From NCBI RefSeq assembly GCF_032452875.1, contig NW_026894316.1, positions 1-64,000 of the forward strand: DNA of 64,000 bases, given 5' to 3'. The DNA comes from Bos javanicus (Eukaryota; Chordata; Mammalia; Artiodactyla; Bovidae). This document shows positions 9,801-23,781 of this stretch, one piece after another (within the stretch, counting starts at the first letter, position 1; every line of letters starts with the position of its first letter). Below the pieces are notes generated by a model. That model saw only the letters and a program-made list of their open reading frames with translations. It was not told the DNA's origin and made no database searches. A program made the position numbers and the translations under genes.

Positions 9801-10562
9801 GGTGGCGACCGAACAGGGACCTCAGGAGGCAATACTCAAAGAGCTGAGCAGACACGAACCACGCAATCAGCAGGCAATAAGCATGGAGCTCAGCAGTGAC
9901 GAATCATGCTGCTCAACTGGCAATAATCAAGCACGTGACCAGGCAGGAATCACGCAGCTCAGCTGGCAATTGTCAAGCAGATGAGCCGACAGGAATCACG
10001 CAGCTCAGCTGGCAATTGTCATGCAGATGAGCCGGCAGGAATCACGCGGCTCAGCAGGCCCTGATCACGTGACTCTGCAGGCACTGATCACGTGGCTATC
10101 ATGTGCACTGATGACGTGATCATGCACTGATGACGTGGCTGATCGGGCACTGATCACATGGCTCATCATGCACTGATCACGTGTTTATCAGGCAATGATC
10201 AGTGACTGACAGGCGCTGATCATGGGACTGTGCACGCACTGATCACGTGGCTATCATGCACTGATCACGTGACTGCGCATGCACTGATGACGTGGCTGTT
10301 CGGCACTGATCACGTGTTTATCAGGCAGTGATCAGTGACTGACAGGCGCTGATCAGGGGACTGTGCACGCACTGATCAGGTGGCTGATCAGGAACTGACC
10401 ACCTGACCGCGCATGCAGTGATCACGTGGCTGGTCGTTCACTGATCACGTGTTTATCATACGGTGATCACGTGACTGAGAGGCGCTGATCACGTGACTGT
10501 GCCGTCAGTGATCACGTGGCTGAGCAGGCACTGATATCGTGACTGAGCATGCACTGATCATG
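9801..10562 (+). repeat. Satellite part of a shortened unit (two-monomer deletion)
   Basis: PBS (9803-9820), Pvu block and monomers. Around 10080-10130 about 46 bp (two monomers, the GATCAAGTCCAGATC segment) are missing, giving a 1356-bp unit. The unit after copy 23 (42.5 kb) lacks the same segment. Confidence 0.8.
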
Positions 10563-11159
10563 TGCCGGGAGCCGGGGAGGCATTCCACTCTGGACAAAGG
10601 TCATGAGGAAGGAGGCTCGGCATACGCAAATGCGGGATCGAGCCTCAGGAGTCCACCCGGATATTCTCGAGCATCTCCCCCCAAAAACCGGAGTCTGCCT
10701 ACTGTATTGCTTTGTGCTCTCACCTCTGATTTCACTGGGGCTGTCCCCCACCACCATCTCGCTCTCTCTGTCAAAGAGTTAACTTACAGCTCCAATTCAT
10801 AAAGTTCCTTGTCATTCTTCCCTTTAACTTCCAGCTGAGTCTCCATCTGGAGCGCGGAACCCACCACGCTTACTAATTATGCCTGGGCTGCTAAGACCCA
10901 CTCGAGAAGGTGTCTAGGGTGAGGCACCTTTCGCTATTCGAGAGGGCGCCTGCGCCTACGTAAGTGGTGCAAACTTCTTGTCTTGAAGTTTGATTGGTCT
11001 TCCGCGTAAACCAAGCTACTCAGTCTCTTTTCTCCACCGAATTTTCCTACTGAGCTCTCCTCATACTATTATTCTTGACATCTCTGATTAGCATATAAAT
11101 AGTCGCCTAGGCCATCTCTCCTTCGAATACCCTGGATCAGTTGGGGCTGGTCCCCGGCA
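10563..11159 (+). mobile_element. LTR copy 8
   Basis: 597 bp, C6/A5. One base lost in GCCTGCGCCTACG (others GCCTGCGGCCTACG). Confidence 0.85.
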
Positions 11160-11970
11160 GGTGGCGACCGAACAGGGACCTCAGGAGGCAATACTCAAAG
11201 AGCTGAGCAGACACGAACCACGCAATCAGCAGGCAATAAGCATGGAGCTCAGCAGTGACGAATCATGCTGCTCAACTGGCAATAATCAAGCACGTGACCA
11301 GGCAGGAATCACGCAGCTCAGCTGGCAATTGTCAAGCAGATGAGCCGACAGGAATCACGCAGCTCAGCTGGCAATTGTCATGCAGATGAGCCGGCAGGAA
11401 TCACGCAGCTCAGCAGGCCCTGATCACGTGACTCTGCAGGCACTGATCACGTGGCTGATCAAGTCCAGATCACGTGACTGAGCATGCACTGATCACGTGG
11501 CTATCATGCACTGATGACGTGACTGCGCATGCACTGATGACGTGGCTGATCGGGCACTGATCACATGGCTCATCATGCACTGATCACGTGTTTATCAGGC
11601 AATGATCAGTGACTGACAGGCGCTGATCATGGGACTGTGCACGCACTGATCACGTGGCTATCATGCACTGATCACGTGACTGCGCATGCACTGATGACGT
11701 GGCTGTTCGGGCACTGATCACGTGTTTATCAGGCAGTGATCAGTGACTGACAGGCGCTGATCAGGGGACTGTGCACGCACTGATCAGGTGGCTGATCAGG
11801 AACTGACCACCTGACCGCGCATGCAGTGATCACGTGGCTGGTCGTTCACTGATCACGTGTTTATCATACGGTGATCACGTGACTGAGAGGCGCTGATCAC
11901 GTGACTGTGCCGTCAGTGATCACGTGGCTGAGCAGGCACTGATATCGTGACTGAGCATGCACTGATCATG

Positions 11971-12564
11971 TGCCGGGAGCCGGGGAGGCATTCCACTCTG
12001 GACAAAGGTCATGAGGAAGGAGGCTCGGCATACGCAAATGCGGGATCGAGCCTCAGGAGTCCACCCGGATATTCTCGAGCATCTCCCAAAACCGGAGTCT
12101 GCCTACTGTATTGCTTTGTGCTCTCACCTCTGATTTCACTGGGGCTGTCCCCCACCACCATCTCGCTCTCTCTGTCAAAGAGTTAACTTACAGCTCCAAT
12201 TCATAAAGTTCCTTGTCATTCTTCCCTTTAACTTCCAGCTGAGTCTCCATCTGGAGCGCGGAACCCACCACGCTTACTAATTATGCCTGGGCTGCTAAGA
12301 CCCACTCGAGAAGGTGTCTAGGGTGAGGCACCTTTCGCTATTCGAGAGGGCGCCTGCGGCCTACGTAAGTGGTGCAAACTTCTTGTCTTGAAGTTTGATT
12401 GGTCTTCCGCGTAAACCAAGCTACTCAGTCTCTTTTCTCCACCGAATTTTCCTACTGAGCTCTCCTCATACTATTATTCTTGACATCTCTGATTAGCATA
12501 TAAATAGTCGCCTAGGCCATCTCTCCTTCGAATACCCTGGATCAGTTGGGGCTGGTCCCCGGCA
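11971..12564 (+). mobile_element. LTR copy 9
   Basis: 594 bp, C3/A4, four-G form. The following Pvu block reads GGCAACAATC for GGCAATAATC. Confidence 0.85.
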
Positions 12565-13374
12565 GGTGGCGACCGAACAGGGACCTCAGGAGGCAATACT
12601 CAAAGAGCTGAGCAGACACGAACCACGCAATCAGCAGGCAATAAGCATGGAGCTCAGCAGTGACGAATCATGCTGCTCAACTGGCAACAATCAAGCACGT
12701 GACCAGGCAGGAATCACGCAGCTCAGCTGGCAATTGTCAAGCAGATGAGCCGACAGGAATCACGCAGCTCAGCTGGCAATTGTCATGCAGATGAGCCGGC
12801 AGGAATCACGCAGCTCAGCAGGCCCTGATCACGTGACTCTGCAGGCACTGATCACGTGGCTGATCAAGTCCAGATCACGTGACTGAGCATGCACTGATCA
12901 CGTGGCTATCATGCACTGATGACGTGATGCGCATGCACTGATGACGTGGCTGATCGGGCACTGATCACATGGCTCATCATGCACTGATCACGTGTTTATC
13001 AGGCAATGATCAGTGACTGACAGGCGCTGATCATGGGACTGTGCACGCACTGATCACGTGGCTATCATGCACTGATCACGTGACTGCGCATGCACTGATG
13101 ACGTGGCTGTTCGGGCACTGATCACGTGTTTATCAGGCAGTGATCAGTGACTGACAGGCGCTGATCAGGGGACTGTGCACGCACTGATCAGGTGGCTGAT
13201 CAGGAACTGACCACCTGACCGCGCATGCAGTGATCACGTGGCTGGTCGTTCACTGATCACGTGTTTATCATACGGTGATCACGTGACTGAGAGGCGCTGA
13301 TCACGTGACTGTGCCGTCAGTGATCACGTGGCTGAGCAGGCACTGATATCGTGACTGAGCATGCACTGATCATG

Positions 13375-13969
13375 TGCCGGGAGCCGGGGAGGCATTCCAC
13401 TCTGGACAAAGGTCATGAGGAAGGAGGCTCGGCATACGCAAATGCGGGATCGAGCCTCAGGAGTCCACCCGGATATTCTCGAGCATCTCCCCCAAAACCG
13501 GAGTCTGCCTACTGTATTGCTTTGTGCTCTCACCTCTGATTTCACTGGGGCTGTCCCCCACCACCATCTCGCTCTCTCTGTCAAAGAGTTAACTTACAGC
13601 TCCAATTCATAAAGTTCCTTGTCATTCTTCCCTTTAACTTCCAGCTGAGTCTCCATCTGGAGCGCGGAACCCACCACGCTTACTAATTATGCCTGGGCTG
13701 CTAAGACCCACTCGAGAAGGTGTCTAGGGTGAGGCACCTTCGCTATTCGAGAGGGCGCCTGCGGCCTACGTAAGTGGTGCAAACTTCTTGTCTTGAAGTT
13801 TGATTGGTCTTCCGCGTAAACCAAGCTACTCAGTCTCTTTTCTCCACCGAATTTTCCTACTGAGCTCTCCTCATACTATTATTCTTGACATCTCTGATTA
13901 GCATATAAATAGTCGCCTAGGCCATCTCTCCTTCGAATACCCTGGATCAGTTGGGGCTGGTCCCCGGCA
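13375..13969 (+). mobile_element. LTR copy 10
   Basis: 595 bp, C5/A4, four-G form, one T missing in GGCACCTTCGC. Confidence 0.85.
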
Positions 13970-14779
13970 GGTGGCGACCGAACAGGGACCTCAGGAGGCA
14001 ATACTCAAAGAGCTGAGCAGACACGAACCACGCAATCAGCAGGCAATAAGCATGGAGCTCAGCAGTGACGAATCATGCTGCTCAACTGGCAATAATCAAG
14101 CACGTGACCAGGCAGGAATCACGCAGCTCAGCTGGCAATTGTCAAGCAGATGAGCCGACAGGAATCACGCAGCTCAGCTGGCAATTGTCATGCAGATGAG
14201 CCGGCAGGAATCACGCAGCTCAGCAGGCCCTGATCACGTGACTCTGCAGGCACTGATCACGTGGCTGATCAAGTCCAGATCACGTGACTGAGCATGCACT
14301 GATCACGTGGCTATCATGCACTGATGACGTGATGCGCATGCACTGATGACGTGGCTGATCGGGCACTGATCACATGGCTCATCATGCACTGATCACGTGT
14401 TTATCAGGCAATGATCAGTGACTGACAGGCGCTGATCATGGGACTGTGCACGCACTGATCACGTGGCTATCATGCACTGATCACGTGACTGCGCATGCAC
14501 TGATGACGTGGCTGTTCGGGCACTGATCACGTGTTTATCAGGCAGTGATCAGTGACTGACAGGCGCTGATCAGGGGACTGTGCACGCACTGATCAGGTGG
14601 CTGATCAGGAACTGACCACCTGACCGCGCATGCAGTGATCACGTGGCTGGTCGTTCACTGATCACGTGTTTATCATACGGTGATCACGTGACTGAGAGGC
14701 GCTGATCACGTGACTGTGCCGTCAGTGATCACGTGGCTGAGCAGGCACTGATATCGTGACTGAGCATGCACTGATCATG

Positions 14780-15376
14780 TGCCGGGAGCCGGGGAGGCAT
14801 TCCACTCTGGACAAAGGTCATGAGGAAGGAGGCTCGGCATACGCAAATGCGGGATCGAGCCTCAGGAGTCCACCCGGATATTCTCGAGCATCTCCCCCAA
14901 AACCGGAGTCTGCCTACTGTATTGCTTTGTGCTCTCACCTCTGATTTCACTGGGGGCTGTCCCCCACCACCATCTCGCTCTCTCTGTCAAAGAGTTAACT
15001 TACAGCTCCAATTCATAAAGTTCCTTGTCATTCTTCCCTTTAACTTCCAGCTGAGTCTCCATCTGGAGCGCGGAACCCACCACGCTTACTAATTATGCCT
15101 GGGCTGCTAAGACCCACTCGAGAAGGTGTCTAGGGTGAGGCACCTTTCGCTATTCGAGAGGGCGCCTGCGGCCTACGTAAGTGGTGCAAACTTCTTGTCT
15201 TGAAGTTTGATTGGTCTTCCGCGTAAACCAAGCTACTCAGTCTCTTTTCTCCACCGAATTTTCCTACTGAGCTCTCCTCATACTATTATTCTTGACATCT
15301 CTGATTAGCATATAAATAGTCGCCTAGGCCATCTCTCCTTCGAATACCCTGGATCAGTTGGGGCTGGTCCCCGGCA
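14780..15376 (+). mobile_element. LTR copy 11
   Basis: 597 bp, C5/A4, five-G form. PBS at 15379-15396. Confidence 0.85.
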
Positions 15377-16148
15377 GGTGGCGACCGAACAGGGACCTCA
15401 GGAGGCAATACTCAAAGAGCTGAGCAGACACGAACCACGCAATCAGCAGGCAATAAGCATGGAGCTCAGCAGTGACGAATCATGCTGCTCAACTGGTACA
15501 TCAAGCACGTGACCAGGCAGGAATCACGCAGCTCAGCTGGCAATTGTCAAGCAGATGAGCCGACAGGAATCACGCAGAATCACGCAGCTCAGCAGGCCCT
15601 GATCACGTGACTCTGCAGGCACTGATCACGTGGCTGATCAAGTCCAGATCACGTGACTGAGCATGCACTGATCACGTGGCTATCATGCACTGATGACGTG
15701 ACTGCGCATGCACTGATGACGTGGCTGATCGGGCACTGATCACATGGCTCATCATGCACTGATCACGTGTTTATCAGGCAATGATCAGTGACTGACAGGC
15801 GCTGATCATGGGACTGTGCACGCACTGATCACGTGGCTATCATGCACTGATCACGTGACTGCGCATGCACTGATGACGTGGCTGTTCGGCACTGATCACG
15901 TGTTTATCAGGCAGTGATCAGTGACTGACAGGCGCTGATCAGGGGACTGTGCACGCACTGATCAGGTGGCTGATCAGGAACTGACCACCTGACCGCGCAT
16001 GCAGTGATCACGTGGCTGGTCGTTCACTGATCACGTGTTTATCATACGGTGATCACGTGACTGAGAGGCGCTGATCACGTGACTGTGCCGTCAGTGATCA
16101 CGTGGCTGAGCAGGCACTGATATCGTGACTGAGCATGCACTGATCATG
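15377..16148 (+). repeat. Satellite part of a shortened unit (Pvu-block deletion)
   Basis: The Pvu block reads CTGGTACATC near 15494 and then CACGCAGAATCACGCAG near 15571, so about 35 bp of one Pvu subrepeat are lost. A related CTGGTAC variant occurs three units on, near 19681. Confidence 0.8.
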
Positions 16149-16749
16149 TGCCGGGAGCCGGGGAGGCATTCCACTCTGGACAAAGGTCATGAGGAAGGAG
16201 GCTCGGCATACGCAAATGCGGGATCGAGCCTCAGGAGTCCACCCGGATATTCTCGAGCATCTCCCCCCAAAAAAACCGGAGTCTGCCTACTGTATTGCTT
16301 TGTGCTCTCACCTCTGATTTCACTGGGGGCTGTCCCCCACCACCATCTCGCTCTCTCTGTCAAAGAGTTAACTTACAGCTCCAATTCATAAAGTTCCTTG
16401 TCATTCTTCCCTTTAACTTCCAGCTGAGTCTCCATCTGGAGCGCGGAACCCACCACGCTTACTAATTATGCCTGGGCTGCTAAGACCCACTCGAGAAGGT
16501 GTCTAGGGTGAGGCACCTTTCGCTATTCGAGAGGGCGCCTGCGGCCTACGTAAGTGGTGCAAACTTCTTGTCTTGAAGTTTGATTGGTCTTCCGCGTAAA
16601 CCAAGCTACTCAGTCTCTTTTCTCCACCGAATTTTCCTACTGAGCTCTCCTCATACTATTATTCTTGACATCTCTGATTAGCATATAAATAGTCGCCTAG
16701 GCCATCTCTCCTTCGAATACCCTGGATCAGTTGGGGCTGGTCCCCGGCA
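16149..16749 (+). mobile_element. LTR copy 12
   Basis: 601 bp, the longest in this array, owing to a C6/A7 tract like that of the second LTR block. Confidence 0.85.
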
Positions 16750-17559
16750 GGTGGCGACCGAACAGGGACCTCAGGAGGCAATACTCAAAGAGCTGAGCAG
16801 ACACGAACCACGCAATCAGCAGGCAATAAGCATGGAGCTCAGCAGTGACGAATCATGCTGCTCAACTGGCAATAATCAAGCACGTGACCAGGCAGGAATC
16901 ACGCAGCTCAGCTGGCAATTGTCAAGCAGATGAGCCGACAGGAATCACGCAGCTCAGCTGGCAATTGTCATGCAGATGAGCCGGCAGGAATCACGCAGCT
17001 CAGCAGGCCCTGATCACGTGACTCTGCAGGCACTGATCACGTGGCTGATCAAGTCCAGATCACGTGACTGAGCATGCACTGATCACGTGGCTATCATGCA
17101 CTGATGACGTGACTGCGCATGCACTGATGACGTGGCTGATCGGGCACTGATCACATGGCTCATCATGCACTGATCACGTGTTTATCAGGCAATGATCAGT
17201 GACTGACAGGCGCTGATCATGGGACTGTGCACGCACTGATCACGTGGCTATCATGCACTGATCACGTGACTGCGCATGCACTGATGACGTGGCTGTTCGG
17301 GCACTGATCACGTGTTTATCAGGCAGTGATCAGTGACTGACAGGCGCTGATCAGGGACTGTGCACGCACTGATCAGGTGGCTGATCAGGAACTGACCACC
17401 TGACCGCGCATGCAGTGATCACGTGGCTGGTCGTTCACTGATCACGTGTTTATCATACGGTGATCACGTGACTGAGAGGCGCTGATCACGTGACTGTGCC
17501 GTCAGTGATCACGTGGCTGAGCAGGCACTGATATCGTGACTGAGCATGCACTGATCATG

Positions 17560-18155
17560 TGCCGGGAGCCGGGGAGGCATTCCACTCTGGACAAAGGTCA
17601 TGAGGAAGGAGGCTCGGCATACGCAAATGCGGGATCGAGCCTCAGGAGTCCACCCGGATATTCTCGAGCATCTCCCCAAAAACCGGAGTCTGCCTACTGT
17701 ATTGCTTTGTGCTCTCACCTCTGATTTCACTGGGGGCTGTCCCCCACCACCATCTCGCTCTCTCTGTCAAAGAGTTAACTTACAGCTCCAATTCATAAAG
17801 TTCCTTGTCATTCTTCCTTTAACTTCCAGCTGAGTCTCCATCTGGAGCGCGGAACCCACCACGCTTACTAATTATGCCTGGGCTGCTAAGACCCACTCGA
17901 GAAGGTGTCTAGGGTGAGGCACCTTTCGCTATTCGAGAGGGCGCCTGCGGCCTACGTAAGTGGTGCAAACTTCTTGTCTTGAAGTTTGATTGGTCTTCCG
18001 CGTAAACCAAGCTACTCAGTCTCTTTTCTCCACCGAATTTTCCTACTGAGCTCTCCTCATACTATTATTCTTGACATCTCTGATTAGCATATAAATAGTC
18101 GCCTAGGCCATCTCTCCTTCGAATACCCTGGATCAGTTGGGGCTGGTCCCCGGCA
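17560..18155 (+). mobile_element. LTR copy 13
   Basis: 596 bp, C4/A5. One C lost in CATTCTTCCTTTAAC near 17812. Confidence 0.85.
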
Positions 18156-18967
18156 GGTGGCGACCGAACAGGGACCTCAGGAGGCAATACTCAAAGAGCT
18201 GAGCAGACACGAACCACGCAATCAGCAGGCAATAAGCATGGAGCTCAGCAGTGACGAATCATGCTGCTCAACTGGCAATAATCAAGCACGTGACCAGGCA
18301 GGAATCACGCAGCTCAGCTGGCAATTGTCAAGCAGATGAGCCGACAGGAATCACGCAGCTCAGCTGGCAATTGTCATGCAGATGAGCCGGCAGGAATCAC
18401 GCAGCTCAGCAGGCCCTGATCACGTGACTCTGCAGGCACTGATCACGTGGCTGATCAAGTCCAGATCACGTGACTGAGCATGCACTGATCACGTGGCTAT
18501 CATGCACTGATGACGTGACTGCGCATGCACTGATGACGTGGCTGATCGGGCACTGATCACATGGCTCATCATGCACTGATCACGTGTTTATCAGGCAATG
18601 ATCAGTGACTGACAGGCGCTGATCATGGGACTGTGCACGCACTGATCACGTGGCTATCATGCACTGATCACGTGACTGCGCATGCACTGATGACGTGGCT
18701 GTTCGGGCACTGATACGTGTTTATCAGGCAGTGATCAGTGACTGACAGGCGCTGATCAGGGGACTGTGCACGCACTGATCAGGTGGCTGATCAGGAACTG
18801 ACCACCTGACCGCGCATGCAGTGATCACACGTGGCTGGTCGTTCACTGATCACGTGTTTATCATACGGTGATCACGTGACTGAGAGGCGCTGATCACGTG
18901 ACTGTGCCGTCAGTGATCACGTGGCTGAGCAGGCACTGATATCGTGACTGAGCATGCACTGATCATG

Positions 18968-19564
18968 TGCCGGGAGCCGGGGAGGCATTCCACTCTGGAC
19001 AAAGGTCATGAGGAAGGAGGCTCGGCATACGCAAATGCGGGATCGAGCCTCAGGAGTCCACCCGGATATTCTCGAGCATCTCCCCAAAAACCGGAGTCTG
19101 CCTACTGTATTGCTTTGTGCTCTCACCTCTGATTTCACTGGGGGCTGTCCCCCACCACCATCTCGCTCTCTCTGTCAAAGAGTTAACTTACAGCTCCAAT
19201 TCATAAAGTTCCTTGTCATTCTTCCCTTTAACTTCCAGCTGAGTCTCCATCTGGAGCGCGGAACCCACCACGCTTACTAATTATGCCTGGGCTGCTAAGA
19301 CCCACTCGAGAAGGTGTCTAGGGTGAGGCACCTTTCGCTATTCGAGAGGGCGCCTGCGGCCTACGTAAGTGGTGCAAACTTCTTGTCTTGAAGTTTGATT
19401 GGTCTTCCGCGTAAACCAAGCTACTCAGTCTCTTTTCTCCACCGAATTTTCCTACTGAGCTCTCCTCATACTATTATTCTTGACATCTCTGATTAGCATA
19501 TAAATAGTCGCCTAGGCCATCTCTCCTTCGAATACCCTGGATCAGTTGGGGCTGGTCCCCGGCA
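18968..19564 (+). mobile_element. LTR copy 14
   Basis: 597 bp, C4/A5. The preceding satellite has a two-base insertion (GATCACACGTGG near 18824), and CTGATACGTG near 18710 has lost CA of the usual CTGATCACGTG. Confidence 0.85.
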
Positions 19565-20370
19565 GGTGGCGACCGAACAGGGACCTCAGGAGGCAATACT
19601 CAAAGAGCTGAGCAGACACGAACCACGCAATCAGCAGGCAATAAGCATGGAGCTCAGCAGTGACGAATCATGCTGCTCAACTGGTACAAGCACGTGACCA
19701 GGCAGGAATCACGCAGCTCAGCTGGCAATTGTCAAGCAGATGAGCCGACAGGAATCACGCAGCTCAGCTGGCAATTGTCATGCAGATGAGCCGGCAGGAA
19801 TCACGCAGCTCAGCAGGCCCTGATCACGTGACTCTGCAGGCACTGATCACGTGGCTGATCAAGTCCAGATCACGTGACTGAGCATGCACTGATCACGTGG
19901 CTATCATGCACTGATGACGTGACTGCGCATGCACTGATGACGTGGCTGATCGGGCACTGATCACATGGCTCATCATGCACTGATCACGTGTTTATCAGGC
20001 AATGATCAGTGACTGACAGGCGCTGATCATGGGACTGTGCACGCACTGATCACGTGGCTATCATGCACTGATCACGTGACTGCGCATGCACTGATGACGT
20101 GGCTGTTCGGGCACTGATCACGTGTTTATCAGGCAGTGATCAGTGACTGACAGGCGCTGATCAGGGGACTGTGCACGCACTGATCAGGTGGCTGATCAGG
20201 AACTGACCACCTGACCGCGCATGCAGTGATCACGTGGCTGGTCGCTCACTGATCACGTGTTTATCATACGGTGATCACGTGACTGAGAGGCGCTGATCAC
20301 GTGACTGTGCCGTCAGTGATCACGTGGCTGAGCAGGCACTGATATCGTGACTGAGCATGCACTGATCATG

Positions 20371-20965
20371 TGCCGGGAGCCGGGGAGGCATTCCACTCTG
20401 GACAAAGGTCATGAGGAAGGAGGCTCGGCATACGCAAATGCGGGATCGAGCCTCAGGAGTCCACCCGGATATTCTCGAGCATCTCCCAAAAACCGGAGTC
20501 TGCCTACTGTATTGCTTTGTGCTCTCACCTCTGATTTCACTGGGGCTGTCCCCCACCACCATCTCGCTCTCTCTGTCAAAGAGTTAACTTACAGCTCCAA
20601 TTCATAAAGTTCCTTGTCATTCTTCCCTTTAACTTCCAGCTGAGTCTCCATCTGGAGCGCGGAACCCACCACGCTTACTAATTATGCCTGGGCTGCTAAG
20701 ACCCACTCGAGAAGGTGTCTAGGGTGAGGCACCTTTCGCTATTCGAGAGGGCGCCTGCGGCCTACGTAAGTGGTGCAAACTTCTTGTCTTGAAGTTTGAT
20801 TGGTCTTCCGCGTAAACCAAGCTACTCAGTCTCTTTTCTCCACCGAATTTTCCTACTGAGCTCTCCTCATACTATTATTCTTGACATCTCTGATTAGCAT
20901 ATAAATAGTCGCCTAGGCCATCTCTCCTTCGAATACCCTGGATCAGTTGGGGCTGGTCCCCGGCA
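20371..20965 (+). mobile_element. LTR copy 15
   Basis: 595 bp, C3/A5, four-G form. Preceding satellite has the GTCGCTC variant otherwise found only in the first seven units. Confidence 0.85.
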
Positions 20966-21776
20966 GGTGGCGACCGAACAGGGACCTCAGGAGGCAATAC
21001 TCAAAGAGCTGAGCAGACACGAACCACGCAATCAGCAGGCAATAAGCATGGAGCTCAGCAGTGACGAATCATGCTGCTCAACTGGCAATAATCAAGCACG
21101 TGACCAGGCAGGAATCACGCAGCTCAGCTGGCAATTGTCAAGCAGATGAGCCGACAGGAATCACGCAGCTCAGCTGGCAATTGTCATGCAGATGAGCCGG
21201 CAGGAATCACGCAGCTCAGCAGGCCCTGATCACGTGACTCTGCAGGCACTGATCACGTGGCTGATCAAGTCCAGATCACGTGACTGAGCATGCACTGATC
21301 ACGTGGCTATCATGCACTGATGACGTGACTGCGCATGCACTGATGACGTGGCTGATCGGGCACTGATCACATGGCTCATCATGCACTGATCACGTGTTTA
21401 TCAGGCAATGATCAGTGACTGACAGGCGCTGATCATGGGACTGTGCACGCACTGATCACGTGGCTATCATGCACTGATCACGTGACTGCGCATGCACTGA
21501 TGACGTGGCTGTTCGGGCACTGATCACGTGTTTATCAGGCAGTGATCAGTGACTGACAGGCGCTGATCAGGGGACTGTGCACGCACTGATCAGGTGGCTG
21601 ATCAGGAACTGACCACCTGACCGCGCATGCAGTGATCACGTGGCTGGTCGTTCACTGATCACGTGTTTATCATACGGTGATCACGTGACTGAGAGGCGCT
21701 GATCACGTGACTGTGCCGTCAGTGATCACGTGGCTGAGCAGGCACTGATATCGTGACTGAGCATGCACTGATCATG

Positions 21777-22374
21777 TGCCGGGAGCCGGGGAGGCATTCC
21801 ACTCTGGACAAAGGTCATGAGGAAGGAGGCTCGGCATACGCAAATGCGGGATCGAGCCTCAGGAGTCCACCCGGATATTCTCGAGCATCTCCCCCAAAAA
21901 CCGGAGTCTGCCTACTGTATTGCTTTGTGCTCTCACCTCTGATTTCACTGGGGGCTGTCCCCCACCACCATCTCGCTCTCTCTGTCAAAGAGTTAACTTA
22001 CAGCTCCAATTCATAAAGTTCCTTGTCATTCTTCCCTTTAACTTCCAGCTGAGTCTCCATCTGGAGCGCGGAACCCACCACGCTTACTAATTATGCCTGG
22101 GCTGCTAAGACCCACTCGAGAAGGTGTCTAGGGTGAGGCACCTTTCGCTATTCGAGAGGGCGCCTGCGGCCTACGTAAGTGGTGCAAACTTCTTGTCTTG
22201 AAGTTTGATTGGTCTTCCGCGTAAACCAAGCTACTCAGTCTCTTTTCTCCACCGAATTTTCCTACTGAGCTCTCCTCATACTATTATTCTTGACATCTCT
22301 GATTAGCATATAAATAGTCGCCTAGGCCATCTCTCCTTCGAATACCCTGGATCAGTTGGGGCTGGTCCCCGGCA
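21777..22374 (+). mobile_element. LTR copy 16
   Basis: 598 bp, C5/A5, five-G form; otherwise array consensus. Confidence 0.85.
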
Positions 22375-23185
22375 GGTGGCGACCGAACAGGGACCTCAGG
22401 AGGCAATACTCAAAGAGCTGAGCAGACACGAACCACGCAATCAGCAGGCAATAAGCATGGAGCTCAGCAGTGACGAATCATGCTGCTCAACTGGCAATAA
22501 TCAAGCACGTGACCAGGCAGGAATCACGCAGCTCAGCTGGCAATTGTCAAGCAGATGAGCCGACAGGAATCACGCAGCTCAGCTGGCAATTGTCATGCAG
22601 ATGAGCCGGCAGGAATCACGCAGCTCAGCAGGCCCTGATCACGTGACTCTGCAGGCACTGATCACGTGGCTGATCAAGTCCAGATCACGTGACTGAGCAT
22701 GCACTGATCACGTGGCTATCATGCACTGATGACGTGACTGCGCATGCACTGATGACGTGGCTGATCGGGCACTGATCACATGGCTCATCATGCACTGATC
22801 ACGTGTTTATCAGGCAATGATCAGTGACTGACAGGCGCTGATCATGGGACTGTGCACGCACTGATCACGTGGCTATCATGCACTGATCACGTGACTGCGC
22901 ATGCACTGATGACGTGGCTGTTCGGGCACTGATCACGTGTTTATCAGGCAGTGATCAGTGACTGACAGGCGCTGATCAGGGGACTGTGCACGCACTGATC
23001 AGGTGGCTGATCAGGAACTGACCACCTGACCGCGCATGCAGTGATCACGTGGCTGGTCGTTCACTGATCACGTGTTTATCATACGGTGATCACGTGACTG
23101 AGAGGCGCTGATCACGTGACTGTGCCGTCAGTGATCACGTGGCTGAGCAGGCACTGATATCGTGACTGAGCATGCACTGATCATG

Positions 23186-23781
23186 TGCCGGGAGCCGGGG
23201 AGGCATTCCACTCTGGACAAAGGTCATGAGGAAGGAGGCTCGGCATACGCAAATGCGGGATCGAGCCTCAGGAGTCCACCCGGATATTCTCGAGCATCTC
23301 CCCCAAAACCGGAGTCTGCCTACTGTATTGCTTTGTGCTCTCACCTCTGATTTCACTGGGGGCTGTCCCCCACCACCATCTCGCTCTCTCTGTCAAAGAG
23401 TTAACTTACAGCTCCAATTCATAAAGTTCCTTGTCATTCTTCCCTTTAACTTCCAGCTGAGTCTCCATCTGGAGCGCGGAACCCACCACGCTTACTAATT
23501 ATGCCTGGGCTGCTAAGACCCACTCGAGAAGGTGTCTAGGGTGAGGCACCTTCGCTATTCGAGAGGGCGCCTGCGGCCTACGTAAGTGGTGCAAACTTCT
23601 TGTCTTGAAGTTTGATTGGTCTTCCGCGTAAACCAAGCTACTCAGTCTCTTTTCTCCACCGAATTTTCCTACTGAGCTCTCCTCATACTATTATTCTTGA
23701 CATCTCTGATTAGCATATAAATAGTCGCCTAGGCCATCTCTCCTTCGAATACCCTGGATCAGTTGGGGCTGGTCCCCGGCA
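23186..23781 (+). mobile_element. LTR copy 17
   Basis: 596 bp, C5/A4, five-G form, one T missing in GGCACCTTCGC as in copy 10. Confidence 0.85.
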
